Positions 43,008-53,600 of a stretch of DNA of 64,000 nt are shown here, one piece after another (within the stretch, counting starts at the first letter, position 1; each line of letters starts with the position of its first letter). Below the pieces are notes generated by a model. It did no database searches. It was not told the DNA's origin and saw nothing but the letters and a program-made list of their open reading frames with translations. The stretch comes from Cyclobacterium jeungdonense (GTDB taxonomy: Bacteria > Bacteroidota > Bacteroidia > Cytophagales > Cyclobacteriaceae). The position numbers and the translations under genes are program-made. The DNA lies in the NCBI RefSeq assembly GCF_010994275.1, contig NZ_WMCD01000010.1, positions 62,001-126,000 of the forward strand. Reading direction: 5' to 3'.

Positions 43008-44459
43008 TCAGTGAAACCTGAAAGCAAACAAATCAGCATCTTTCAGGTACACCCGCATACGGATCGGTTTTCCAGATAACTCCGAGACATCACTGCTGCC
43101 ATTCCAATACACCTCCCTGGAAATTTCATTACCGATTACCGGCTGGGCTTCCTCCATGGAATAGCCCGGAATTTTGTTTCCATTTTCATCCAACAGTTCT
43201 ATTCTGATTTCACCGGCAGCAGAGGTGGAATAATTGAGTTCCAGCTTTTCGCCCTTAAATATAAAGGATTTGGTAAGCATTTCCCCACCTTCATATCCGG
43301 CCGACAAAGAAGCAAATCCATCCAGACGCAGGGCATAACGGCGCAGGTGGGCAGATGGTTGGGCATAATCCTGATTCACATAAATGGACATTTCGGTCTC
43401 TCCGGTTTGCACCACATTCAATGCGGGGTAGTTGGACCGCGACACCCAGTTCTGCAAACCGATGCCTGGCCGGATAAAGGACTCCATAAATTGCCGGTCA
43501 TAATGGTTACCTCCCCTTGACGACATCAGGATGACATCGGAGCAGTCGTTGTAATAGTTGGGATTCACTCCTAATTTTTCGGCTTCCGCATCCGAAACCA
43601 CCTTTCGGTCGGGCATGAAACGGGCACCGATGGCCAGGTAAATATGGGGAGCCCGAAAATAGGGACTGGTCTGCTGCGTATACAGGTGTTCATAAGGGGT
43701 ATTCCCGAAGCCCATCGGCTCTGGATCTGTCCAATGGATAAAATCCTCAGAAGTGGTTCGGCTTACCGAGCGGAACCCTTTGTACCCCTTACCGGTCCAG
43801 GAGCGGAAATAACAGACATATACCTGTTCTTCTTCCGACCAAAAGGATACATTCTGAGAATCAAATACTCCCTGGGTAAACACGGCTTCCTCCTGGACTT
43901 TCTTCCAGTTTTTCCCGTCTGCCGAGGTGAAGGCAACCAGGCCACTTTTGGAAGTGCCACCCAGTGCCTTGAACTTTTCATTTGGTTTGGCGGCCGGATT
44001 GCTGTCCAGAAAGGGGCTGAAATTGTGGGTGATGGGAGCGGCATTGGCCAATATTACATTGTTGTCTTTGCTTCCTTCTATTTCATAAATACCCAGGACG
44101 GGCTTTTCCCAGTGTATGCCATCCGTTGATTCGGCATAGCAGGTCACTTCGGCGCTATTTCCATCTTTGCCAGCCGTGGGAACACCCCTGTAATAAGCTC
44201 TGAAAAAGCCATCCTTCTCAATAATGGTCACATAGGCAGAGAATGCGCCTTCCCATGGCTTGTCAAAATCCAGTACCTTTCCCCTATCTTCGGGATGGTG
44301 CAGGGTAACCCTTGCCTTGTCAAGGGTTTCGATCAGGTATTGGTCCACAAATAGCTCTCTGTCGCTACCTATTTGCAAGGGTTCAGCCTTTTGGCCAAAT
44401 GCTTCCGAGGAGGCAAATGCCAGAATAATCAAGGTATGGGATAGGTATTTTTTCATCAT
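43008..44459 (-). CDS. Secreted glycosidase-like five-bladed propeller protein
   Basis: The 483-residue product has a signal peptide (LIILAFASSEAFGQ). The N-terminal part resembles GH32/43/68-like five-bladed propellers widely annotated as glycosyl hydrolases in Bacteroidota and Planctomycetes: SDRELFVDQYLIETLDKARV, YAESTDGIHWEKPVLGIYE, RTTSEDFIHWTDPEPM. A C-terminal beta-sandwich of ~100 residues (IFKGEKLELNYSTSAAGEIR) may bind carbohydrate. It is the last gene of the SusCD operon, with a 92-bp gap after the previous gene. Activity is not assignable. Confidence 0.65.
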   Translation of the reverse strand: MMKKYLSHTLIILAFASSEAFGQKAEPLQIGSDRELFVDQYLIETLDKARVTLHHPEDRGKVLDFDKPWEGAFSAYVTIIEKDGFFRAYYRGVPTAGKDGNSAEVTCYAESTDGIHWEKPVLGIYEIEGSKDNNVILANAAPITHNFSPFLDSNPAAKPNEKFKALGGTSKSGLVAFTSADGKNWKKVQEEAVFTQGVFDSQNVSFWSEEEQVYVCYFRSWTGKGYKGFRSVSRTTSEDFIHWTDPEPMGFGNTPYEHLYTQQTSPYFRAPHIYLAIGARFMPDRKVVSDAEAEKLGVNPNYYNDCSDVILMSSRGGNHYDRQFMESFIRPGIGLQNWVSRSNYPALNVVQTGETEMSIYVNQDYAQPSAHLRRYALRLDGFASLSAGYEGGEMLTKSFIFKGEKLELNYSTSAAGEIRIELLDENGNKIPGYSMEEAQPVIGNEISREVYWNGSSDVSELSGKPIRMRVYLKDADLFAFRFH

Positions 44460-44551
44460 AAATAAAGGTCTTTTGGGTCATATTCGGGCTACTAACCTTT
44501 ACAAATACCCCTGTACTCATTGCCATAATTCATTAAGCATAATAAACTTAC

Positions 44552-45733
44552 CTAAAATTCTATTAGAGTACCAGCTATGTGCCGGGTTCCGTTTTCTTTA
44601 TTAAAGTAATAAGTTACCAGGGCATGGCGATCATCAAGAACCACTGCCCAGGGATAACCGATGTCTCCGTTGCCGCCATCCTCTCTTAGAATAATTTCTT
44701 CGGCTGTGGCGAAATCGGTACATTCCGGGTTTAAGATCCTTGCCCTGATCCCATAGGGCTCGTGCCGGTACCCATAGACCAAAAGTACACGGTTATCTGG
44801 CAACCTTGTTGCCTGCAGGGGATGCCCCTGAAAACCCATAGACTGCCATTGTCCAAAGCTTTTCCCTCCATCGGTAGACCTCGCAATAACGGCCTGATCT
44901 TCGAAATTAGCGGTACGGATAAATGCCACCAGATCCCCTTTGGGGGTTTCGTAGATAGAAGCTTCATTAAATAACACCTCCTCGTCCCTGGCAACGGTGG
45001 ACAGGTGCTCCCAATTTTTCCCCTTATCGTCGGAAACCAGTAAGTAATTGGAGGTTCGGCGGGGGCTTATCCGGTCATTGGCAGCCACTATCCAATAGAT
45101 CCGTCCGTTTTTCCCTTCGTACATGGCTCCCCTGTTGTAAGCGGGGATGGGATTTCCCATTGGATCCACATGGACCTCCGGCTCGATATGTGGCGGATAA
45201 ATGGGTCCGGCCCATTGGCTTCCCCCATCTATGGAGCGTAGCAGGTATCCCCCCAGAAAAACGGACCCATTGCGGTTTTGAAAGTGGGGTTCGGGAATGC
45301 TTTCCAGGCCATCCTCTTGCAAAAAGGCCCAGCCGTAACTCGCACAAAGCAGCGTACCATCCCGAAGCCGCAACAAACAGGGATCCTGTGAACCCCCAAA
45401 ATCGTGGGCATAAATCAATTCCGGTTCCCCTTCCCAGGTAATCCCGTCCTTGGAGCTCATGCTCACCAAATAACTGTTGGGATCCACATGGCTGTTACCA
45501 TCTTCACTAAAGACTACCCGTCGGTCCGGAGCACGGCGAAAGGCAATGAGAAATTCTCCGTCTGCTTTCCTCACAATAGATGGAAAAGTGGCGTAGTAAT
45601 TGGAATCCTGGTAGATGACCAGATCCCGGATCTTGGTTGCAGGTAAGTTGTTTTCACTAGAGGAAGGCTGCTGAGCAAAGGCCGACAAGGCAACCAATAA
45701 TAGGATCAGGGTTGGGGAAATTTTCTTTCTCAT
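44552..45733 (-). CDS. Secreted sialidase-like BNR propeller protein (1)
   Basis: This 393-residue protein has a signal peptide (LILLLVALSAFAQQ) and four Asp-box motifs: SKDGITWEG, SIDGGSQWAG, SDDKGKNWEH and STDGGKSFGQW. The first strand reads TFPSIVRKADGEFLIAFRRA, so the RIP motif of GH33 sialidases is missing. FIRTANFEDQAVIARSTDGG has possible active-site acidic residues. It is part of the SusCD operon and probably degrades or binds the glycan in the periplasm or at the surface. Calling it a true sialidase would need experimental support. Confidence 0.7.
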   Translation of the reverse strand: MRKKISPTLILLLVALSAFAQQPSSSENNLPATKIRDLVIYQDSNYYATFPSIVRKADGEFLIAFRRAPDRRVVFSEDGNSHVDPNSYLVSMSSKDGITWEGEPELIYAHDFGGSQDPCLLRLRDGTLLCASYGWAFLQEDGLESIPEPHFQNRNGSVFLGGYLLRSIDGGSQWAGPIYPPHIEPEVHVDPMGNPIPAYNRGAMYEGKNGRIYWIVAANDRISPRRTSNYLLVSDDKGKNWEHLSTVARDEEVLFNEASIYETPKGDLVAFIRTANFEDQAVIARSTDGGKSFGQWQSMGFQGHPLQATRLPDNRVLLVYGYRHEPYGIRARILNPECTDFATAEEIILREDGGNGDIGYPWAVVLDDRHALVTYYFNKENGTRHIAGTLIEF

Positions 45734-45870
45734 AATGCTATTTAATTAGTCATAATACTTAATAAAGGAGGAAAAGGCCATTTCCTTATCCTTATGGGTA
45801 TGAAACCAGAAGCAAGACACAGCCGCATCCTATAGCCAGATGCGGGTCGTTTTGAGTCGACTATACCCCT

Positions 45871-46875
45871 TTATTTCCGGAGCGACTTCAGTGGGATTTT
45901 TGACAGGTAAAGACTGGTCTTTTCCTCGTGACTGGAATAATACACCAGCCACAGGTTGTTCTTGTGGTACAGCATTCCAGGATAACTGGTATCCCCCCCG
46001 CTGGGAAATTCAATCGTCTTTTCAATATTACCATCCCGATCAGTACGGTGAAGGACGGTTTTGGCACCGGTATCCCGGTAATCCCGGGTACCGATCAACA
46101 AATTGTTTTTCCCAAAAAATAAAAAATTGGGACCTCCCAGTCGTACCGGAAGTTTGGTATAGTTCCAATTGGTGTAAGGGTACTCACTTTTGGCCAGTAC
46201 TCCCATTTTATCTGCAGTTTCCCTTCTTACCAGTACATAAAGCTGATCGTTTTCGTCAAACCGAAGCGTGGATTCATTTGGGTTCCCTGCCGTTTCAATT
46301 TGCGAAACTGTTTCAAACCGAAGTCCGTCCCGTGTGCTTAGGAGATGGGTTTCCCAGCCTTCTTCTTTAATGGTGTACATTACTCCATAGCCTATTCCCT
46401 TATGCCAGGTCAGGCTCCAAATCCAGTCCAAACCTGGTTCCATGGTTAATTCGGGCCGTTGCAGGGAGGAATAATTGACGCCTTCCTCATCCGAAAAAGC
46501 CACCATGGGATAAAGTTCCTTGTAGCCTTGGTCGTAAATGCCCACAGCGGTCAACACCATGATTTTTCCCTCGGGTGTTACAGACAGCCGGGCTTCACGA
46601 ACGTCCATGCCTTCTTTTTCCAGCAAGCCTACACTTTCCCATTCCTCCCCATCTTTGGAACGGATGATTCGGATCCTGCCGCTATTATCCGGCATATGGT
46701 TATTCCCTTCCCGAACGGATACATAAAACATTCCGCGAAACCGGATCATGTCCGGAAAGGCATTATGGGGTGCTTCGTCCCATATTTTTGTTACTGTGGG
46801 TGTTTCATCGTCCTGTGCAAAGCCAGCTATGAGGCTTAGTCCAATCAGGGTCAGGGTCAAAAATAGATGTTTCAT
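45871..46875 (-). CDS. Secreted sialidase-like BNR propeller protein (2)
   Basis: Start 46875 (MKHLFLTLTLIGLSLIAGFA) is chosen because it begins a signal peptide; a longer frame to 46935 overlaps the aldolase gene. The 334-residue product has weaker Asp boxes (SKDGEEWES, SDEEGVNYSS, STRDGLRFE) and strands such as NAFPDMIRFRGMFYVSVREG. No RIP motif is present. It follows the aldolase gene by 22 bp and lies 137 bp before the next BNR gene, in the SusCD operon. It may be an exo-acting hydrolase or lyase. The fold call is moderate, the activity unknown. Confidence 0.65.
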   Translation of the reverse strand: MKHLFLTLTLIGLSLIAGFAQDDETPTVTKIWDEAPHNAFPDMIRFRGMFYVSVREGNNHMPDNSGRIRIIRSKDGEEWESVGLLEKEGMDVREARLSVTPEGKIMVLTAVGIYDQGYKELYPMVAFSDEEGVNYSSLQRPELTMEPGLDWIWSLTWHKGIGYGVMYTIKEEGWETHLLSTRDGLRFETVSQIETAGNPNESTLRFDENDQLYVLVRRETADKMGVLAKSEYPYTNWNYTKLPVRLGGPNFLFFGKNNLLIGTRDYRDTGAKTVLHRTDRDGNIEKTIEFPSGGDTSYPGMLYHKNNLWLVYYSSHEEKTSLYLSKIPLKSLRK

Positions 46876-46897
46876 AGTTGTTTCGTGTAGACTATTC

Positions 46898-47833
46898 TTA
46901 TTCAATACTAAAAAAACCGGGGAGAATTCCCTCAAGTTGCTTTCTTTTTTCCATGGCCAGCTCTAACGGTATTCCCTGATAAGGCCAACGCAGCCGGGTA
47001 CCTATCCTCCCCCAGCCTCCGATGGCAGCCAGAAACTTATCCACCGCGGTATCGGAATACCCTTCTTTTTGGATTAGGGGAAAGATGGCCTCCCGGAAAA
47101 AGAGGCTAATTTTAGCTTCCCACTCTATTGCTTCCGGAAGGTTTGCTTTTATCATCCGATACCATTTTAGAGCAGCCTTTGGATGCAGGCAGGCAATATT
47201 GGAATACGACCCTTTGGCCCCAAGCTGCATACCGGTTGTCAGCAGGTGACCGGGAATAAAATGGGAAAAGGGTTGCGGAAGGGAGCTCATTTCTCTGTAC
47301 CAGCTTTCATCCCCACCGGCTGTTTTGCATCCCACGATGGGAAATCCCTCTAACAAAAGATTCCGATATTCCTCCGGTCTCAATCGCTTTTTTGCATGTG
47401 GGGGATTGTAAAGTACCAGACCAACAGGATCTGCTGCAAGGGCTATTTTTTCTACATAACGGAACAATTCTACCGTATTGGGAGCCACCCAGTCGGGTAA
47501 AATGATCTGCAATGCTCCCGGGTGCAATGATTTTGCTCGTTTTACCCGCTCTAGGGAGGCAATTGGTGTCGGATGGGCACAGCCCAATTGAAAGGGAATC
47601 CCCTTTAATTCCGCGGCAGCAGCCACCTTTTCACTAAGGGTATCAAATTCCGATTCGCTCTGGTTATAAAATTCCCCTGCAGTGCCATTGGTATAGATAC
47701 CGTGAAGCCCCGTCTCCATCAAGAGAGCGATTTCCTCGTCCAGCAGGCCCCAATCGATGGATTCATTTTCCTGAACTGGAAGCAGCACCGTACCCCAAAC
47801 ACCCACAATTTCGTCCGCACCAAGTGGTTTCAT
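46898..47833 (-). CDS. DapA/NanA-family class I aldolase (lyase)
   Basis: The 311-residue cytosolic protein has the family features: the pyruvate-binding GTAGEF motif (near residue 50), catalytic Tyr in GLVLYNPPHAKKR and the Schiff-base Lys in IVGCKTAGGD, in a TIM barrel. It may split a 2-keto-3-deoxy acid such as N-acetylneuraminate into pyruvate and an aldehyde. Its place between sialidase-like genes favours a NanA-like role over lysine synthesis, but no NanE, NanK or NagA gene is near, so a non-sialic ulosonic or aldonic acid is just as possible. A 23-bp element shared with the AraC region lies 79 bp upstream. Confidence 0.85.
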   Translation of the reverse strand: MKPLGADEIVGVWGTVLLPVQENESIDWGLLDEEIALLMETGLHGIYTNGTAGEFYNQSESEFDTLSEKVAAAAELKGIPFQLGCAHPTPIASLERVKRAKSLHPGALQIILPDWVAPNTVELFRYVEKIALAADPVGLVLYNPPHAKKRLRPEEYRNLLLEGFPIVGCKTAGGDESWYREMSSLPQPFSHFIPGHLLTTGMQLGAKGSYSNIACLHPKAALKWYRMIKANLPEAIEWEAKISLFFREAIFPLIQKEGYSDTAVDKFLAAIGGWGRIGTRLRWPYQGIPLELAMEKRKQLEGILPGFFSIE

Positions 47834-47911
47834 GTGTTTTTAATTTGCTTTTCAAAGGCCAAAACTTGTCCCGTACCGAAGATCGGGATCGCGTGTCCCG
47901 ACTTTCGGGAG

Positions 47912-47934
47912 AATCACGCATGCTTTATAATCAT
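47912..47934 (-). repeat. 23-bp element shared with the AraC upstream region
   Basis: The reverse complement contains TTATAAAGCATGCG and matches 38418-38440 at 22 of 23 positions. It lies 79 bp before the aldolase start and 44 bp after the previous gene. Nearby TCCCGACTTTCGGGA (47897-47911) is a palindrome of a kind common in dispersed repeats, so a mobile repeat origin cannot be excluded. Confidence 0.5.
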
Positions 47935-47977
47935 TGCGAAGTTGGACGTTTTCTTCGTGCTCAATTTCAGCGGCCAA

Positions 47978-49108
47978 TTATGGCTTTTTCCAAATAACCG
48001 TACCCATGTGATACCGGTCGTGTATCGTATTTCCGTTGGAATAATAAGCCGTCATGATGCTGCCATCGGGTAGCTGAACGCTGGAAGGGTAGCCACAATC
48101 GCGGCTTTTCAAGTCATCCACTACCAGGTATTCCTCCGACCAGGTTTTACCTTGATCCGAGCTGAATTTGACCGCGACTCCAAATTCACCAGGTATTCGA
48201 TTGCCATAAGTCAGTAGCAAGTCTCCATTTTCCAAAGCGGTAATGTGCCCTGGATGCTGGTTTTCTTCCGTTAATTGTCGAAGGTATTGCCAATTGGCAC
48301 CGTCGTCCTCGCTGATAAATAAATCCATGGCTGCTCCTGCTTTCCACCTTCTTGCCGCGGCAATCCAGGTTTTGGGTCCAGTTTGATAAAATGCTGTTTC
48401 GTTATGCCCCCCCGCAAAAGCGGTGGGACCGCTGGCATCGCTGATATGGGATACCCAGTTCCAGGATTTACCCTGATCATCACTTTTAAATAGGGATACC
48501 TTGTTGACCTCCTTGTCCAGTGATTGAGCGTAAGCAAGTACCCTCAGGCTGCCGTCCAGGGCTTCCAAAACATCCCCAAAAGGAATGAATTCGGTCATAC
48601 CTTCTTGGGCTTTCGGAAAGCCATTTTTATAAGTTTTCCATTTCTTACCTCCATCGTTCGAGATAGAAATCCAGGCACGCAATACGCGCACCAAGTCCAT
48701 CCGTTCATCTTCGGTTTTACCGGGTTTTAATTCCCAACCCGACGCGACGACCACTAACTCCCCTTTTGCATTTTTTCCTGCCGCCACGTTCATGCGGTTG
48801 GTTCCTTTATCATGTGCTACCGCCACCCCTGACTTTTTCCAGAAAAGCCCTCCATCGGTGGTAGACCATACTTCCACACTCCCTTCTTTTCGCGCGTGGC
48901 TGGGCTGGTTAAATATACTTGCATGGATGCTACCATCATCCAATTTTGTCAAATTGGGCCAGGCACAAACGTTGTCAATAGACACCAATCGCTGAAGAAC
49001 TTCGACAGTTTTCTTTTCCTTTGGCAAGGGGTCTCCCTTTTCAATGGCAGGTTGCCCCAGCAAATAGGATGCTGCCAGAGAAATAGTTACTAACCAAGTG
49101 TGAATCAT
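47978..49108 (-). CDS. Secreted sialidase-like BNR propeller protein (3)
   Basis: The 376-residue product has a short signal peptide (MIHTWLVTISLAASYLLGQ) and five Asp boxes: STTDGGLFW, SNDGGKKWKT, SDDQGKSWNW, SEDDGANWQY and SSDQGKTWSE. This is a well-formed six-bladed sialidase propeller. The N-terminal strand is CAWPNLTKLDDGSIHASIFN, without RIP. SRDCGYPSSVQLPDGSIMTA is a blade-six signature seen in many Bacteroidota BNR proteins. It is the first enzyme-like gene after susD (33-bp gap). The substrate is unknown. Confidence 0.75.
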   Translation of the reverse strand: MIHTWLVTISLAASYLLGQPAIEKGDPLPKEKKTVEVLQRLVSIDNVCAWPNLTKLDDGSIHASIFNQPSHARKEGSVEVWSTTDGGLFWKKSGVAVAHDKGTNRMNVAAGKNAKGELVVVASGWELKPGKTEDERMDLVRVLRAWISISNDGGKKWKTYKNGFPKAQEGMTEFIPFGDVLEALDGSLRVLAYAQSLDKEVNKVSLFKSDDQGKSWNWVSHISDASGPTAFAGGHNETAFYQTGPKTWIAAARRWKAGAAMDLFISEDDGANWQYLRQLTEENQHPGHITALENGDLLLTYGNRIPGEFGVAVKFSSDQGKTWSEEYLVVDDLKSRDCGYPSSVQLPDGSIMTAYYSNGNTIHDRYHMGTVIWKKP

Positions 49109-49141
49109 TTGTTATCGGTTTCGTATTTGAAAATGTTAAAA

Positions 49142-50614
49142 TTAATATCCGGGATTTTGTTCTACCAGAGGTTCCTGACTCAACACGGAATTGGAAATCG
49201 GGAAAAGCAATAAATGATCTTCACCTACCCTGTCCTGAAGCGCCGGAACCAATTCAAATGCTTTACCAAAACGTACCAGGTCCCACCATCTTTTGCCTTC
49301 GTGAACTAATTCGAGCAAGCGTTCCTTCAGGATGGCTTCATCATTGGCTTCTCTGCCCATATCTTCAAATTCCCTACCGGCAAATTGATCCCCATAGGCT
49401 CTTTGCCTGATTTGGTTGATTTCTGGAGAAGGATCCATTCCAAGGGCGTTTTTGGCTTCCGCTTTCATTAATAATACGTCTGCGTAGCGGTACAGAATGG
49501 GGTCACTCAAAAATACCCGGTTTCCTCCAATAATAGTACCCGGGAATTTTTGCTGAATATTGGTGAGGTAATCCCTGCCTCCCTCTTCGTTGATTGTGTA
49601 AATCTCAAAAAACGAAGCGTCTCTTCTGGAATCTTCTTCTTCAAATTGATTTCGGACTAAATCGGAGGTCACCATCAATCCTTGTCCTCCTCCAATGGGA
49701 AAGATCTTTTCCCTGGTTTCCTGGTCTATGTTGCTAGGAACGCCAGCCCCTATAATCCACATAAACCAGAGGTAATTTCCGGGTTCCAGATCCTGGTGCC
49801 TGATACTCATGATAATTTCCTCATTTCCTTTGTTATCAAAAGCAAATACGTCTTGAAAATCATCCAAAAGCGCCACATCGGCCTGGTCCACTTCATTCAA
49901 TGCTTCCAAGGCGGTCTGCAGGTCTTCGTTTCCTCCATTCATTCGTTTCGCTGTCCATAGATAGACTTCTCCTTTCAGCGCATTCGTGGCAGGTTTAGAC
50001 CATACGGATCGACCGATGGAAAACTCCTGATCCGGAAACAACTGTAGGGCTGCTTCCAAATCGGATTTAATCAATTGAAACACCTGAGATTGAGGGGATC
50101 TTTCCCTTTGCGTAACATCGGCACCAAAGCCTTCGGTGGGCTCTTCCCGGATAATCAAGTCTCCCCAAGTTCGAGTCATAACGAAATAGAGGTAGGCCCG
50201 CATAGCATGTGCCTGAGCCAACATCTCGTCTTTTTTAGCCTGGGAGGAGAAGGTGATTTCCGGTCCATACTTTAAAATCAAGTTTGCAGTATTAATCACC
50301 CGGTAAAAACCACTCCAATCCGGGTGCCCGGGAGTATCGGCATTCATTTGATTCCGGTGTAGGATAAAAACTCCCTCTCCGAATAGACCTGGAGATAAAA
50401 TTTCACTTCGATGCTCTCCCAGTTGGTGCAAGCCCTGCGAAAGACTTCTCAATTCCACATACATTCCCATCAGGGCTCCCTCAGCATCGTTTTCTGATCT
50501 CCAAAAGGAATTGGTGGTAATCACACTAGTAGGATCTACTTCCAGGGTTTCGGTACATCCCCATCCAATCAAAAGGATAAGGCTACTTAGAATATATTTT
50601 TTTATTCGATTCAT
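49142..50614 (-). CDS. susD: SusD-like glycan-binding outer-membrane lipoprotein
   Basis: The 490-residue product has a lipobox (LILLIGWGCTE) and SusD features: N-terminal TTNSFWRSENDAEGALMGMY, the TPR region AQAHAMRAYLYFVMTRTWGD, and the C-terminal ILKERLLELVHEGKRWWDLV motif characteristic of RagB/SusD. It forms the lid on the SusC transporter encoded 17 bp upstream. The gene family symbol is used loosely; the ligand is probably not starch. Confidence 0.95.
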   Translation of the reverse strand: MNRIKKYILSSLILLIGWGCTETLEVDPTSVITTNSFWRSENDAEGALMGMYVELRSLSQGLHQLGEHRSEILSPGLFGEGVFILHRNQMNADTPGHPDWSGFYRVINTANLILKYGPEITFSSQAKKDEMLAQAHAMRAYLYFVMTRTWGDLIIREEPTEGFGADVTQRERSPQSQVFQLIKSDLEAALQLFPDQEFSIGRSVWSKPATNALKGEVYLWTAKRMNGGNEDLQTALEALNEVDQADVALLDDFQDVFAFDNKGNEEIIMSIRHQDLEPGNYLWFMWIIGAGVPSNIDQETREKIFPIGGGQGLMVTSDLVRNQFEEEDSRRDASFFEIYTINEEGGRDYLTNIQQKFPGTIIGGNRVFLSDPILYRYADVLLMKAEAKNALGMDPSPEINQIRQRAYGDQFAGREFEDMGREANDEAILKERLLELVHEGKRWWDLVRFGKAFELVPALQDRVGEDHLLLFPISNSVLSQEPLVEQNPGY

Positions 50615-50631
50615 GGCTGTTTCGATTGAGT

Positions 50632-53600
50632 TTAAAAGGTGATATTGGCTCCGAAAATGTAATTTTTTGGAATAGCATACCTTCCGTCATCCCTTCCTCC
50701 TTCTTCCGGATTCAATCCTTTGTATCCAGTAAAGTAATGCAGGTTATTGGCGGTAATATTGAACTTTAGGCTGGATATAGATAGCCTCTGAAGGATGTTC
50801 GCTGGCAAGGAATAGCTCAGGGTCAGTTCCCGGATCGCCAGAAAATCTCCCGATTCGAAATAGACTGAGTTTCCAGAGGACGCGGTACCATTGAAATTGT
50901 TCCGCTGTATACGTTCTCCACCCCAGTAAAACCGGGAATATTGGGCGATATCTCCCTGTTCCATCCAGGAATTATCCACCTTGTCCTGTGTCATGTTGTT
51001 GTCTCCAAAGAGATTTGTATCTACGAACATCTTGGCCCAATTGAAGATAGTATGCCCGGTGGTATAATCCATGCGGACGTAGAGATTTAGGTTGCCATAG
51101 CTGATAGAATTAGTGATACCACCGGTCCAAACCGGGAATTCCTGGCCCATGTAAACCTGATCCCGGCTGTCAATGATTCCGTTTCCATCCAGGTCTTGCC
51201 AGTTGGTATCCCCTCCATATTTGGTTTTATCTGCCGAAACGATGTAATTGTCTGTTGGGGCAGTGCTGGCAGCTTCATCGGTTGGGTAGATACTCAACTG
51301 GTTTCTGCTATACATTTCTCCAAGCCTTCCACCTTCCTGAAGTCCACCTTTCCAAACATAATCCTCCATCGCTGAATCCCAAACCAGCACCCCGCCGACA
51401 CGGTTATTTTCGACACCATTGGGTGGCAGCTTCAGAATTTTGTTTTTCACCTTGGACGCATTCAGGGACAAATTCCAAGTAACGCGGCTGCTTTCCGGCA
51501 GCAAGTTGGCCCCCATCTCTAGCTCAAATCCTTTGTTTTCCAAGCTTCCCAAATTGGTCAGCACACTGGAAAATCCGGTGGACTGAGGTAGCGGCAGGCT
51601 GGTAATCAAATTGTCAGTAACCCTCCGGTATACATCCACAATAAGGTTTATTCTTTGGTTGAACAAACTAATATCCGCGCCAATGTCAATGGTTCGGGAC
51701 TGTTCCCATTGGAGATTGGGGTTGGGGATCACTGTGTTTTGGATGGCAGAGATACCGGCATATCTGGTTCCCACCCCATAAGCGCCCTGGGCCGAAAAGT
51801 CTCCTAAACCGCCAATATTTCCATTTTCACCATAACTGGCCCGAATCTTCATCCTTAGCAGGTTATCGGTAAAGGCATTTTGCCAGAAATCCTCTCGATG
51901 CAGGTTCCAACCAGCGGAAATCCCCGGGAAAAAGCCCCATTTATTATCCACTCCCAGGTTGGAAGCGCCATCGTATCGCATGTTAAGTGACAACAGGTAT
52001 TTTTGTCCAAGATCATAATTTACACGGGCAAAATACCCCAATATTACCTGATCGGTGATGCTACTATTTACTCCGGTGGGCTCAGTTGCTGCATTCAAGG
52101 TAGGAATCAAATCAGTCGAAGCCCCCCTGCCCGAGGCGCTTAGGGAGGCGATATTCCGATCATAGTAGGCAAAACCCAGCTTTGCATCTACGTTATGATC
52201 CTGACCGAAGGTCTTTCCATACGAAAACACCAAATCAGCCTGGCGCTGCCTCCATTGGTAATTAGAGGCGCTTGCATTTCGGGTATCCACGAAATTAAGC
52301 GGTCCATTCAGAAATCCCGGTTGAAAATTATAGCTATCATTATTGACATTATACATGGACAATTGGGGATCAAAGGATAACCCCGGCAAAATATCCCAAT
52401 GGGCACCCACGGTATACGTAGATTTTTCTTCGGTACTTTCTGCCACCCTATTATTTAGAAAATAAAGAGGGTTCCCAATATTTGCTGCTGTTCCAGGAGC
52501 AAGGGTACCGTCTTCAAAGTAGATCTTAGCTGTAGGCGCCAGACCTGCCGAGCGATAAAAAGTGACGGCTGTGGATTGTCCGGTAGTATTGGTAGTATTG
52601 TATGTATATAAGACCCTGCCAAAAAAACTTAGGTTGTCCTTCACCTGAATGTCTCCGTTCAAGTTAAAGGTCAACCGATCGTAATTGGTGGTAATGACGG
52701 TGCCTTCGTTGGAAAGGTATCCGAGCCCTGCATTGAAAGTAGCTTTTTCGGTTCCTCCCTGTACTCCAACATGGTGATTCTGGGATACCCCAGTTTGGTA
52801 AATCAAGGATTGGATATCATTGTCCTGAAATATCAGAGTTCGGGAGGGGTCAATCGGATCAGGCATACTTTCCCAACCTTCATTGAGCTTGTATTCATTT
52901 TCAGGAGTAAGGTACTGGGTTGTAAATGCTGTATTATTGGAAAGGTCATTCCCGGTTCCAAATCCGTTTGGTAGGCCTAACCGGGCCGTTTCGTCCGGGA
53001 ATTTTTCGGGACGTATATGCCCCAGACGGTATAAGGTCAGGTAGTCCCGGGCATCGGCCATTTCATAGAGTTTGCCCGGATCAGATAAGGTGAGATCATA
53101 TCGATAGGTCACCCTAGATTGACCGGATTTCCCAGATTTGGTGGTAATTATGACGACTCCATTGGACCCTCTGGCTCCATAGATGGATGTGGCAGCAGCG
53201 TCTTTTAGTACCTGCATGGACGCAATATCATCGGCAGATATGTCATCCATGTCCGGTCGAATTACCCCATCCACAATAAAGAGCGGGGCCGCTCCATTGG
53301 GATTATTGATAGATGTCCCTCCCCGGACAATGATTCTGGGAGCAGCTCCGGGTTGGCCGGAGGTACTTTGCACCCTCACTCCGGAGACGGAACCTTGCAG
53401 AGCAGATGCCGCATTGGGAAAAGGAACACTTTCCAAGACCTTTTCATCTACTTTCGTAATGGAGGTGGTAAGCGTTTCCCTGGATTGTTCCCCATACCCA
53501 ATCACCACTACTTCCTCCATATCCGAAAGCGAAGGTGATAGCGTGATGTTTAATATGCTGGAATTTCCTACTACCACTTCCTGGGTAGCAAAACCAATAA

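Noticed and set aside
46898..47833. Dihydrodipicolinate synthase of lysine synthesis (dapA)
   Set aside because: The gene lies inside a SusCD operon between sialidase-like genes and has no lysine-pathway neighbours; a catabolic aldolase is more likely.
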